A stretch of DNA of 64,000 nt, from the NCBI RefSeq assembly GCF_900112865.1, contig NZ_FONH01000007.1:117593-181592 (forward strand), given 5' to 3'. A program made the translations under genes and the position numbers. This document shows positions 19,377 through 27,680 of this stretch, in pieces; position 1 is the stretch's first letter, and every line of letters starts with the position of its first letter. The DNA is from Dyella marensis. GTDB lineage: Bacteria; Pseudomonadota; Gammaproteobacteria; Xanthomonadales; Rhodanobacteraceae. The notes under the pieces are model-generated. The model ran no database searches. It was not told the origin of the DNA and was given only the letters and a program-made list of their open reading frames with translations.

Positions 19377-20033
19377 TTGGCCAAGCTGACTTACCGTTTT
19401 CGCGACCCGGCGCTGGCGCAACTGGCACTGACCCACCGCAGCGCCGGCAGGCCGAACAACGAGCGGCTGGAGTTCCTCGGCGACGCCCTGCTTGGCGTGG
19501 TGGTCGCCGAACTGCTTTACGAAGCCCATCCCAACGCCAGCGAAGGCGAGCTGTCGCGCCTGCGCGCGCAGCTGGTGAACGGCCAGGCGCTGGCGCAGAT
19601 CGCGCGCGAGCTGGAACTGGGCGACGAGCTGAAACTGGGTTCCGGCGAACTGAAGAGCGGCGGCTACCGCCGCGATTCCATCCTCGCCGACGCCTTCGAG
19701 GCGATGGTGGCCGCGATCTACCTGGACAGCGATTTCACCCAGTGCCGGGAAGCGGTGCGGGGCCTGTTCGCCGAGCGCATCGCGGCCATCCCGCGCTCGT
19801 CCAAGGACGCCAAGACCCGCCTGCAGGAATGGCTGCAGGCCCGCGGCTGGCCGCTGCCGCAATACGAACTGACCGACAGCTACGGCGAGGATCATGCGAA
19901 GACATTCGATGTCTCCTGCACCATCGCCGAGCCGATGCCTTACAGCGCGGAGGGCCGCGGCGGCAGCCGCCGCGCCGCCGAGCAGGATGCGGCCGAAGCC
20001 GTGCTGCGCCAATTGCAGGAAACCAGACCATGA
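19377..20033 (+). CDS. rnc: Ribonuclease III
   Basis: Double-strand-specific endoribonuclease for rRNA and mRNA processing, 218 aa. The RNase III signature [22 protein letters not shown] is at about residues 25-46. The second acidic cluster [13 protein letters not shown] is near 105. A dsRNA-binding domain fills about 148-218 ([22 protein letters not shown] and [19 protein letters not shown]). The start is a TTG with GAGG five bases upstream, inside the DUF4845 stop region. Weak initiation may be meaningful, because rnc autoregulates in other bacteria. The stop overlaps the era start by ATGA. Confidence 0.95.
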   Translation: MAKLTYRFRDPALAQLALTHRSAGRPNNERLEFLGDALLGVVVAELLYEAHPNASEGELSRLRAQLVNGQALAQIARELELGDELKLGSGELKSGGYRRDSILADAFEAMVAAIYLDSDFTQCREAVRGLFAERIAAIPRSSKDAKTRLQEWLQARGWPLPQYELTDSYGEDHAKTFDVSCTIAEPMPYSAEGRGGSRRAAEQDAAEAVLRQLQETRP

Positions 20034-20974
20034 GCGACCACGACCAGGATTTCGACGCCCTCCAGCCGGCCGAGCTGCCGCACGAGGATTTCCGCTGCGG
20101 CGCGGTGGCGCTGCTGGGCCGGCCCAACGTGGGCAAGTCCACCCTGCTCAACGCCATGATCGGGTTCCGGCTGTCCATCGTCAGCCCGCGTCCGCAGACC
20201 ACCCGTCACCGCATCCTGGGCATCGCCACCAACGAGGCGGGGCAGATTCTCTACGTGGATACGCCCGGCCTGCACCGCGGCGCCAAGCGCGCGATGAACC
20301 GCAGCCTCAACCGTGCCGCGCGCTCGGCGATCAGCGAAGTGGATCTTGCCGTGCAGGTGATCGAGTCCGGTCGCTGGACCGACGAGGACCAGGCCCTGTA
20401 CGACGCCCTGGCCGAGCAGAAGATCCCGCGCCTGCTGGCGATCAACAAGGTCGACCTGGCCAAGGACAAGTCGGCGATGCTGCCGTTCGTGGCCGGCCTG
20501 ATGGAGCAGCACAGCTTCGACGAGGTCTACTACGTCAGCGCACTGAAGGAAAAAGGCCTGAAGGAGCTGGAGCAGGGCATCCTGAAGCGCCTGCCGGTGC
20601 GTGCGCCGATGTACGGCGAGGACGAGATCACCGACCGCAGCGAACGCTTCCTCGCCGCCGAAATGGTGCGCGAACAGCTGATGCTGCGCCTGGACCAGGA
20701 GCTGCCCTACGCCACCACGGTGGAGATCGAGCAGTTCAAGGACCGCGAGGACGGCGTCGCCGAAATCCACGCGGTGATCTGGGTCGAGCGCGACGGCCAG
20801 AAGGCGATCGTGATCGGCAACGGCGGCCAGCAGCTCAAGGCGATCGGTTCGGCCGCGCGCCGCAAGATGGAGCAGCTGTTCGAACGCAAGATCTACCTGC
20901 GCCTGTGGGTGAAGGTGCGCGAGGGCTGGGTCGACGACGAGACGATGCTGAAGAAGTTCGGATACACGGACTGA
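20030..20974 (+). CDS. era: GTPase Era
   Basis: Essential GTPase for 16S rRNA maturation and 30S assembly, 314 aa. G1 is [10 protein letters not shown]3 is DTPGLH and G4 is NKVDL. The C-terminal KH domain contains [26 protein letters not shown]. The ATG overlaps the rnc stop (ATGA), so the two are co-translated, as in E. coli. A roughly 17-residue acidic leader precedes the G domain. Confidence 0.97.
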   Translation: MSDHDQDFDALQPAELPHEDFRCGAVALLGRPNVGKSTLLNAMIGFRLSIVSPRPQTTRHRILGIATNEAGQILYVDTPGLHRGAKRAMNRSLNRAARSAISEVDLAVQVIESGRWTDEDQALYDALAEQKIPRLLAINKVDLAKDKSAMLPFVAGLMEQHSFDEVYYVSALKEKGLKELEQGILKRLPVRAPMYGEDEITDRSERFLAAEMVREQLMLRLDQELPYATTVEIEQFKDREDGVAEIHAVIWVERDGQKAIVIGNGGQQLKAIGSAARRKMEQLFERKIYLRLWVKVREGWVDDETMLKKFGYTD

Positions 20975-21027
20975 CGGGTAACGGGGCAGGGCAGCCGCGC
21001 GCCGCGTTCGCTCCCTCCCCCTGACGC

Positions 21028-21738
21028 ATGCAGCTTCTCCAGCAGCCCGCCTACGTGCTTCACGCGCGGCCCTACCGGGAGACCTCGCTGCTGCTGGAAT
21101 GCCTCACGCTCGAACACGGCCGCCTCGGCGTGGTGGCGCGCGGCGTGCGGCGCGAGCGCGCGAAAGTGCAGCGTGCGCAGCTGGAGCCGTTCCAACCGCT
21201 GGCGCTGGACCTGCTGCTGCGCGGCGAGCTGGCGACCCTGCAGGGCGCCGAACATACCGGCGCCCCGCAGCGCCTGGGCGGCGACGCCGGCCTCGCCGGT
21301 CTCTATCTCAACGAGCTGGTGGTGCGGCTGACCGGCCGCCAGGATCCGCATCCGGAGCTGTTCCAGGCTTATGCGGCGACGCTGGCGCGGATGGCCGGCG
21401 GGGAGCCGCTGGCGTGGACGCTGCGGCGTTTCGAGCGCGATCTGCTGGATGCGATCGGCTATGGCCTGCAGCTCGATTACGAGGGGGAGTCGGGCGAGCC
21501 GGTCGATCCGCAGTGCCATTACCGTTATCAGGTGGAGCTGGGGCCGACAGCCTGCCGTGCGGATCTGCCGCATGCGTTGCGCGGCAGCGATCTGCTGGCG
21601 CTGTCGGCGGATGCGATGCCGGATGCGGCCGGGCTGTCCGCGCTGCGCGCGATGATGCGCGAAGTGATCCGCTTTCATCTGGGTGGCGCCGATCTGCGCG
21701 CCTGGCATGTGCTGGCCGCGGCGTTGTCGCGGCGCTGA
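21028..21738 (+). CDS. recO: DNA repair protein RecO
   Basis: Recombination mediator that helps load RecA onto SSB-coated ssDNA with RecR, 236 aa. The N-terminal OB-fold starts QQPAYVLHARPYRETSLLLE and has HGRLGVVARGVRR. A helical C-terminal domain follows. It is the last gene of the lepA-to-recO block, 53 bp after era. In many relatives pdxJ follows; here a repeat-rich spacer follows instead. Confidence 0.93.
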   Translation: MQLLQQPAYVLHARPYRETSLLLECLTLEHGRLGVVARGVRRERAKVQRAQLEPFQPLALDLLLRGELATLQGAEHTGAPQRLGGDAGLAGLYLNELVVRLTGRQDPHPELFQAYAATLARMAGGEPLAWTLRRFERDLLDAIGYGLQLDYEGESGEPVDPQCHYRYQVELGPTACRADLPHALRGSDLLALSADAMPDAAGLSALRAMMREVIRFHLGGADLRAWHVLAAALSRR

Positions 21739-21746
21739 TTTTTTTG

Positions 21747-21840
21747 CTCGTCATTCCGGCGCAGGCCGGACGAGCGCGTAGCGCGAAGAACGCCCGAAGG
21801 GCGGCCCCGAAGGGGCGAGCGAAGCGAGTCATCCAGTAAC
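21747..21840. repeat. Dispersed palindromic repeat, family B (copy 2)
   Basis: It begins GCTCGTCATTCCGGCGCAGG and ends GTCATCCAGTAACG. The inner segment (GCGCGTAGCGCGAAGAACG) is the reverse complement of part of copy 1 at about 7260-7300. Confidence 0.8.
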
Positions 21841-21910
21841 GGTATCGCCTGATGGTCGCGATCCGGTGACCTGGCCGCTTATGCAGCGGGCATTTCGGAC
21901 GCCTGCCGGC

Positions 21911-21983
21911 GCCCGAGTTACTTTTTCTTTGCTGGCCCAATCCCCTCAAGGGGGACCTCGAGCAAAAGTAACCAAAAAGAAAT
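21911..21983. repeat. Dispersed inverted repeat, family D (copy 1)
   Basis: GAGTTACTTTTTCTTTGCTG and the opposing AGCAAAAGTAACCAAAAAGA form imperfect inverted arms about 70 bp across. A partial copy lies at 54039-54070. Confidence 0.65.
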
Positions 21984-22032
21984 GGCCTCAGAGCGGGGAC
22001 TGAGGCCAGCTTTAGCGCTGCGCCTTTGCGAC

Positions 22033-22077
22033 ACCCTTTCACCCTCTCCCCTCCGAGGAGAGGGCAGGGTGAGGGGC
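22033..22077. repeat. Dispersed pyrimidine-rich hairpin repeat, family C (copy 1)
   Basis: CACCCTCTCCCCTCCGAGGA and the following GAGGGCAGGGTGAGGGG form a hairpin. The same CCCTCACC/CCTCTCC pattern recurs at 41904-42184. Confidence 0.65.
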
Positions 22078-22121
22078 CGAGCGGAGCGTTGTGTGAAACC
22101 TCGCGATGCCCGCGTAGCCCG

Positions 22122-22214
22122 CGTAGGTTGGGGTGAGCCAAAGGCGAACCCCAACAGGCGTTCAGTGCTGACGTAACGCTCTGTTGGAGTTCGCTGCGCT
22201 CACTCCAACCTGCG
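22122..22214. repeat. Dispersed paired palindrome, family A (copy 1)
   Basis: Two facing units, CGTAGGTTGGGGTGAGCC... and ...CACTCCAACCTGCG, each of about 34 bp with its own internal dyad (GTTGGGGT / ACCCCAAC). They are separated by about 25 bp. Four further copies are in the window. Confidence 0.85.
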
Positions 22215-22220
22215 GCGTGG

Positions 22221-23006
22221 CTATGGCGATGACGCGCCCAGCGCCTCGATGGTTTCCAGCAGCGTCGCGCGAAAACGCTCGTGCAGCGCCGGTGCGATCG
22301 CACGGCCCTGCTTGAGCTGCTCCTGCAGCTGCGCCACGCGCGCGGCGAGGGCGGTGGCGCCGCAGAAGCCGCAGGAGCCGCGCAGCTTGTGCAGGCGGTC
22401 GCCGAAGCCGGCTTCGGTCAGCACGGCGGTGTCCAGGTCCTGGTAGATGCCGACCAGTTCGTCGCGCAGCAGGGTGCGCATCGCGCGCATGATCGGTTCG
22501 CTGCCGGTGCTGGCCAGGCCCTGCGCGTCGTCGAGCAGGGGCTGCGCGTCCGGCTGCACCAGGGCGACGATGCGGCGCAGGTCGGCCAGGTCGCAGGGTT
22601 TTTGCAGCACGTCGGTGAAACCGCCGGAGAGCAGGCGCTGGCGCTCGGCCGCGTCCATCTCCGCGCTGGTCGCCACCGCGGTGCTTTCGGCCGAAGGCGC
22701 GGCCGGATCGCCGCGCAGTTCCTTCAGCACCTGCTGCGCGCCGGCGCCGGGCATGCGGCAGTCGAGCAGGAGCAGGTCGTAGGCTTCGCGGCGTCCGCGC
22801 GCGATCGCGGCGGTGCCGTCGTCGCAGGCTTCGGCGTCCAGCCCCAGCGTGCGCATCGCCTCCACCAGGAACAGGCGGCTGGCCGGATCGTCGTCGGCTA
22901 CCAGGACACGCAAGGCATGAGGGTCGGATGGATGAGCGCCGGATGGATGGCCGGAAGGCTTGCCTGACCGAACGGCGGGCGCGCCGTTGGAGGGGGTGTT
23001 GAACAT
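22221..23006 (-). CDS. Response-regulator receiver plus Hpt phosphotransfer protein
   Basis: A two-domain phosphorelay protein of 261 aa. The receiver domain (about 32-150) has the acidic VLVADDD cluster, the phospho-acceptor Asp in LLLLDCRMPG and the Lys in LQKPCDL. The Hpt domain (about 165-255) carries the phospho-His in LHKLRGSCGFCGA. No kinase or output domain is attached, so it probably passes phosphate between a separate hybrid kinase and another regulator. The start at 23006 was chosen because the longer frame (to 23066) runs into the divergent gene's leader; the two starts are 44 bp apart. Confidence 0.85.
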   Translation of the reverse strand: MFNTPSNGAPAVRSGKPSGHPSGAHPSDPHALRVLVADDDPASRLFLVEAMRTLGLDAEACDDGTAAIARGRREAYDLLLLDCRMPGAGAQQVLKELRGDPAAPSAESTAVATSAEMDAAERQRLLSGGFTDVLQKPCDLADLRRIVALVQPDAQPLLDDAQGLASTGSEPIMRAMRTLLRDELVGIYQDLDTAVLTEAGFGDRLHKLRGSCGFCGATALAARVAQLQEQLKQGRAIAPALHERFRATLLETIEALGASSP

Positions 23007-23050
23007 GACGAGTCCATGTCGTTCAGCTGGTTTTGGCAGAATGGCGCGAC

Positions 23051-25072
23051 ATGCGCCCGACATCAAGCCACCTTTTGTTCTATTTGTGCATCGTGTTCGG
23101 TTTCGCCGTGGCCCTGCCGGCCCGCGCGGATATCGTGCTGGAGGCCCGGCTGGTGGCGGTTCCCGGCGTGCGGCTGCAGGACGTGCAGATGCGCATCGCC
23201 GAGGACGGCGACGGCGGCCTGCGGCTCAGCCTGCGCGCGGCCAGGGCCGAGCTGCCGGTGCTGGGCTGGCGGCGCGTCGGGCTGGACATGCAGGGCGCGC
23301 TGTCGCGCGACCCGCACCTGCGCTGGCTGTTCGACGGCGGCCTGCGCCTGGCCGGCGCGCCGGGAGGCGCCTGGAACGACGCCAAGGTCAACCTGGTGCT
23401 GGACGAAGCGGCCAACACCCTGCAGGTCGACATCGACCAGGGCAAGTCGCTGGCCAGCGCGGCGCTGCCGCTGGACCAGCCCACGCACGCGCAGATCAGC
23501 CTCAAGGGCCTGCCCGCCGGCTGGCTGCAGGGGTTGCTCGGCACCATGTGGTCCGGCCGCGCCACCGCCGGCCGGCTGGATGCGGAGCTGGCGCTGGACG
23601 TGCAGGAGGGCGGGGTGCAGGCCTCCGGCCAGTTCGGCCTGGCCGACCTGGGTTTCGATACGCCCGCCGGCACCCTGGCCGGGCAGCGCCTCAACGGCTC
23701 CGGGCGGCTCAACGTCGACACCACCGGCGGTCCGGCGCGGATCGGCCTGGACGCCAGCCTGCGCGGCGGCGAACTGCTGCTGGGACCGATCTATGCGCGC
23801 CTGCCGGACCATCCGGTGCAACTGGGCCTGGATGCCAGCTCGCGCAACGGTGCGCTCGACTTCAGCCGCCTGCGCGTGGGCGACGCCGATGCGCTGCAGT
23901 TGGACGGCTCGTTGGGCTTCGACGCCAAGGGCCAGCTGCAGAAGCTCAAGCTCGACCGCTTCCAGGCCAGCTTCCCGGCGGCCTACCAGCGTTACGGCCA
24001 GTCCTGGCTGGCCACGCTGGGACTGCGCAATGCGCGCATCGCCGGCCAGCTCAGCGCCACGCTGGACCTCGGCGCCGATGGCCCGCAGGCATTCTCGTTC
24101 CAGACCGACGGCCTGGACATCGCCGACGGCGACGGCCGCCTCGCCATCGACGGCCTGCGCGGCGGCATGGACTGGGCGCTGCGCGGCGCGCGCCCGGCCA
24201 CCACGCTGGCCTGGCGCGGCGCGCAGGTCTACCGGTTGGCGCACGGCGCGGCGCAGACTTCCTGGCAGAGCCGCGACGGCAATCTCGGCCTGCAGAGGGC
24301 GGTGGACATACCGCTGCTCGGCGGCCGCCTGCACGTGACCGACCTGGACTGGCGCCCGGCCGCGGCCAAGGGGCGGCGCCTGTCCACCTCGCTCGCACTC
24401 ACCGGCGTGGACATGGCCGCTTTCAGCCGCGCCATGGGCTGGCCCGAATTCCCCGGCACCCTCGGCGGCGCGATCCCGGCCATGCGCTGGGTCGACGATC
24501 GCATCGAGATGGAAGGCGGCCTGTCGCTCAACGTGTTCGACGGCTTCGTCGACGTCACCCGCATGTCGCTGCAGGATCCGTTCGGCAACAGCCCGGTGCT
24601 GGCCGGCGACCTCGCCCTGCGCCAGCTCGACCTGGGCGCGATCACCAGCGTGTTCGACATCGGCAGCATCACCGGCCGCATGGACGGCAGCGTGCAGAAG
24701 CTGCGCCTGGTCAACTGGAATCCGGTGTCCTTCGACGCGCGCCTGCTCGCCGGCAGCGGCGGGCGCATCAGCCAGCGCGCGGTCAACAGCCTGGTCTCGG
24801 TGGGCGGCGGCGGCATCGCCGCCGGCCTGCAGGGCGCGATGCTGCGGCTGTTCAAGACCTTCAGCTACAAGCGCATCGGCCTCAACTGCGTGCTGCAGGG
24901 CACGGTGTGCCGCATGAGCGGACTGGACAGCGACGGCGATGGCTACACTATCGTCGAGGGCAGCGGGCTGCCGCGACTGCAGGTGGTCGGCCACCAGACC
25001 CAGGTGGACTGGCCGACCCTGGTGCGCCGCCTGAAGTCCGCCGCCGAGAGCGGCGGCCCCGAAGTCCATTGA
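23051..25072 (+). CDS. YdbH-like AsmA-family envelope protein
   Basis: Large exported protein of 673 aa with a signal-like N-terminus (residues 1-27, FGFAVALPARA) and long repetitive beta-strand sequence (for example GRLDAELALDVQEGGVQASGQ). The C-terminal block contains GGGGIAAGLQGAMLRLFKTF and YTIVEGSGLPRLQVVGH. The layout and the downstream YdbL-like lipoprotein fit YdbH, an AsmA-like protein. In E. coli, YdbH acts with TamB and YhdP in phospholipid transport to the outer membrane. The family call depends on fold-like composition and context rather than a sharp motif. A start at 23033 is also in frame. Confidence 0.65.
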   Translation: MRPTSSHLLFYLCIVFGFAVALPARADIVLEARLVAVPGVRLQDVQMRIAEDGDGGLRLSLRAARAELPVLGWRRVGLDMQGALSRDPHLRWLFDGGLRLAGAPGGAWNDAKVNLVLDEAANTLQVDIDQGKSLASAALPLDQPTHAQISLKGLPAGWLQGLLGTMWSGRATAGRLDAELALDVQEGGVQASGQFGLADLGFDTPAGTLAGQRLNGSGRLNVDTTGGPARIGLDASLRGGELLLGPIYARLPDHPVQLGLDASSRNGALDFSRLRVGDADALQLDGSLGFDAKGQLQKLKLDRFQASFPAAYQRYGQSWLATLGLRNARIAGQLSATLDLGADGPQAFSFQTDGLDIADGDGRLAIDGLRGGMDWALRGARPATTLAWRGAQVYRLAHGAAQTSWQSRDGNLGLQRAVDIPLLGGRLHVTDLDWRPAAAKGRRLSTSLALTGVDMAAFSRAMGWPEFPGTLGGAIPAMRWVDDRIEMEGGLSLNVFDGFVDVTRMSLQDPFGNSPVLAGDLALRQLDLGAITSVFDIGSITGRMDGSVQKLRLVNWNPVSFDARLLAGSGGRISQRAVNSLVSVGGGGIAAGLQGAMLRLFKTFSYKRIGLNCVLQGTVCRMSGLDSDGDGYTIVEGSGLPRLQVVGHQTQVDWPTLVRRLKSAAESGGPEVH

Positions 25073-25122
25073 GCATCGCCCCGAACATGAAGTTCTCCCT
25101 TTCCCTCCATGGAGCGTCGACC

Positions 25123-25743
25123 ATGCGCAAGCTCGCCTACGTCCTGCTGACCTCGCTGCTCGTCGCGCTGGTCGGCTGCGTCACCATCAACGTCTACTTC
25201 CCCGAGGCCGCCGCGCAGAAGGCCGCCGACCAGTTCATCGGCACCGTGCTGGACAAGGCCAAGCCGGCGGACCAGGGCAATGACGGCAAGGACGAGCCCA
25301 AGCCGGCCGAGAAGCCCGGCAAGCAGCCGTCGGCGATGCTGCTGGACCTGCTGATCCCGGCCGCCTATGCGGCCGATACGCCCGGCACGCCGGACGTGCG
25401 CATCCAGACCGCCACCACCGAGGCGATCCGCGGCCGCATGCAGCAGCGCTTCCAGGGCAGCCTGGGCGCGCTGTTCGACAGCGGCGCGGTGGGCTTCACC
25501 AAGGACGGCCAGATCGCCGTGCGCGACGCCTCGAAGGTGCCGCTGAACCAGCGTGCCGAAGTCAACGCCAGCGTGGCCGACGAGAACCGCGACCGCAGCG
25601 CGCTGTACCGCGAGGTGGCCAACGCCAACGGCCATCCGGAGTGGGAAGCGCAGATCCGCGCCACCTTCGCCAAGGGCTGGATCGAGCGGGCGCGGTCCGG
25701 CTGGTATTATCAGGACCCCTCGGGCGCGTGGAAGCAGAAGTAA
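25123..25743 (+). CDS. YnbE/YdbL-like lipoprotein (DUF1318 domain)
   Basis: Predicted lipoprotein of 206 aa. The signal peptide ends in a lipobox with Cys at residue 19 (LVALVGC). Directly after it comes VTINVYFPEAAAQKAADQFI, which resembles the ITINMNVKIEHEI segment of E. coli YnbE. A Lys/Pro/Asp linker follows, then a C-terminal DUF1318/YdbL-like domain (about 100-206: ALYREVANANGHPEW, ARSGWYYQDPSGAWKQK). In E. coli, ydbH-ynbE-ydbL are three genes; here the last two appear joined. The start at 25123 has GGAG upstream. An in-frame ATG at 25087 would lengthen the signal peptide. Confidence 0.8.
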   Translation: MRKLAYVLLTSLLVALVGCVTINVYFPEAAAQKAADQFIGTVLDKAKPADQGNDGKDEPKPAEKPGKQPSAMLLDLLIPAAYAADTPGTPDVRIQTATTEAIRGRMQQRFQGSLGALFDSGAVGFTKDGQIAVRDASKVPLNQRAEVNASVADENRDRSALYREVANANGHPEWEAQIRATFAKGWIERARSGWYYQDPSGAWKQK

Positions 25744-25816
25744 TCCCCACCGCGCTTTCCCCGTTTCTCCGCGCCGCCCGGACTGCATGATCCGGGCGCG
25801 CGTGCTTTTAAGGGTC

Positions 25817-27148
25817 ATGTTTTCCAAGGTCACGATGAAAGAGTTCGAAGCCACCATCACCGATCTCAGCCACGACGGCCGCGGCGTCGCCCGCATCGAC
25901 GGCAAGGCCGTGTTCGTCGCAGGCGCCTTGCCGGGCGAAGAGGTACTGCTGCGCATCCGCCGCCGCCATCGCAGCTTCGACGAAGCCGAGACGGTGGAAC
26001 TGCGCACCCGCTCGCCGCACCGCGTCGAGCCGCGCTGCCGCCACTACGGCCAGTGCAGCGGCTGCGCGCTGCAGCACCTGGACGCCGCATCGCAGATCGC
26101 CGCCAAGCAGCGCGTGCTGGCCGAGAACTTCGAGCGCATCGGCAAGGTAGCGCCGGCCGCGTGGCTGCCGCCGTTGACCGACCAGCCCTGGGCGTATCGC
26201 CGCAAGGGCCGCCTGTCGGTGCGCAACGTGGTGAAGAAGGGCCGCGTGCTGGTGGGTTTTCGCGAGGAGGACAACCCGCGCTTCGTCGCCGACATCGAGC
26301 AATGCGAAGTGGTGCATCCGGCGCTGGGGCCGAAGATCGGCCTGCTCGGCGAACTGGTGGGCTCGCTGGACGCGGCCGGCGATATCGCGCAGATCGAATT
26401 CGCCGCCGGCGACGACACCGTCGCCCTGGTGTTCCGTCACCTGAAGCCGCTCAGCGAGCAGGACCTGGCCAAGCTCACCGCCTTCGCCCAGGCCCACGAT
26501 TTCGCCATCTACCTGCAGCCCGGCGGCATCAGCAGCGTGCATCCGCTGTGGCCCGAGCAGCCGCGCCTGGCTTTCCGCATCGAGGCGGGCGAGGGCGTGC
26601 CGGACGTGGAACTGGAATTCCGTCCGCTGGACTTCGTGCAGGTCAATGCCGGCATGAACCGGCGCATGATGGCGCGCGCGCTGGAACTGCTCGATCCGCA
26701 GCCGACCGACCGCGTGCTGGACCTGTTCTGCGGCCTGGGCAACTTCACCTTGCCGATCGCCCGCCGCGTGGCCGAAGTGGTCGGCGTGGAAGGCGAGCAC
26801 GGGCTGGTCGAGCGCGCGGCGCAGAACGCCATGCGCAACGGCCTTGCCAACGCACGCTTCGAAGTCGCCAACCTGTTCGAGGACCAGCGCAATGCGCCGT
26901 GGGCGCGCCAGGCCTGGGACAAGCTGCTGCTCGATCCGCCGCGTGCCGGCGCCGACAAGGTGCTGGAGTACCTGCCGCACCGCGCGACGCAGCGCATCGT
27001 CTACGTGTCCTGTCATCCGGGCTCGCTGGCGCGCGACGCCGGCATCCTGGTGCAGAAGCATGGTTTCAGGCTCAGCGCCGCCGGCGTGATGGACATGTTC
27101 CCGCACACCGCGCACGTCGAATCCATCGCCCTGTTCGAGCGCGGCTGA
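25817..27148 (+). CDS. rlmD: 23S rRNA (uracil-1939-C5) methyltransferase RlmD
   Basis: SAM-dependent methyltransferase that forms m5U1939 in 23S rRNA, 443 aa. It has an N-terminal TRAM domain (about 8-70). The 4Fe-4S cysteines are in CRHYGQCSGC with a fourth in IEQCEVV. The SAM motif is LDLFCGLGNFTLP, with LLDPPRAGA after it, and the catalytic Cys is in VSCHPGSLARD. The start may be the ATG at 25817 or at 25835; either has a weak AAGG-type site. Confidence 0.95.
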   Translation: MFSKVTMKEFEATITDLSHDGRGVARIDGKAVFVAGALPGEEVLLRIRRRHRSFDEAETVELRTRSPHRVEPRCRHYGQCSGCALQHLDAASQIAAKQRVLAENFERIGKVAPAAWLPPLTDQPWAYRRKGRLSVRNVVKKGRVLVGFREEDNPRFVADIEQCEVVHPALGPKIGLLGELVGSLDAAGDIAQIEFAAGDDTVALVFRHLKPLSEQDLAKLTAFAQAHDFAIYLQPGGISSVHPLWPEQPRLAFRIEAGEGVPDVELEFRPLDFVQVNAGMNRRMMARALELLDPQPTDRVLDLFCGLGNFTLPIARRVAEVVGVEGEHGLVERAAQNAMRNGLANARFEVANLFEDQRNAPWARQAWDKLLLDPPRAGADKVLEYLPHRATQRIVYVSCHPGSLARDAGILVQKHGFRLSAAGVMDMFPHTAHVESIALFERG

Positions 27149-27152
27149 CGCC

Positions 27153-27680
27153 ATGGGCGTGGAGATCGAACGCAAGTTCCTCCTGCGCGGCGACGGCTGG
27201 CGCAGCCTGATCGACAGCTCCGAGCGCATCGCCCAGGGTTACCTGGTCGGCGCCGAGGCGCTGCGCATGGGACAGGCGCGCGCCTCGGTGCGCGCGCGCA
27301 TCGCCGGCGAGCAGGCCTGGCTCAACATCAAGTCGGCGGAACTCGGCATCGAGCGCGCCGAATTCGAATACGCCATCCCGGTGGCCGATGCCGAGGCCAT
27401 GCTGGCCGGCCTGTGCGGTGGCGTGCTGGAGAAGTTTCGTCACCTTGTCACCGTGGACGGCGTAACGTTCGAGATCGACGAGTTCCTCGGCGCCAACGCC
27501 GGACTGGTGGTGGCCGAAGTGGAACTCGACGCGCCGGATGCGCCGTATCCGCGCCCCGACTGGCTGGGGCGCGAGGTGAGCGCGCTGGCGCGCTACTACA
27601 ACGTCAACCTGATCGAGCATCCGTACGTGCGGTGGAGCGCCGCCGAACGCGAGGCCGACGACGCAGGGGAGCAAGCCTGA
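27153..27680 (+). CDS. CYTH domain protein (triphosphatase-like)
   Basis: Probable inorganic triphosphatase or related CYTH phosphohydrolase, 175 aa. It starts with the metal/phosphate-binding signature GVEIERKFLL (ExExK) and has alternating basic strands (RASVRARIAG, LNIKSAEL) and the acidic FEIDEFLG / VAEVELD strands that line the tunnel. It is 4 bp after rlmD, and its stop overlaps the nagZ start. It has no CHAD domain. The physiological substrate is not evident. Confidence 0.88.
   Translation: MGVEIERKFLLRGDGWRSLIDSSERIAQGYLVGAEALRMGQARASVRARIAGEQAWLNIKSAELGIERAEFEYAIPVADAEAMLAGLCGGVLEKFRHLVTVDGVTFEIDEFLGANAGLVVAEVELDAPDAPYPRPDWLGREVSALARYYNVNLIEHPYVRWSAAEREADDAGEQA

Larger units (their letters stand above)
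21739..22220. other. Gene-free spacer packed with four repeat families
   Basis: No credible gene lies between recO and the REC-Hpt gene. The spacer contains, in order, family B (21747-21840), family D (21911-21983), family C (22033-22077) and family A (22122-22214). The reading frames that cross it are repeat-encoded. Confidence 0.8.
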
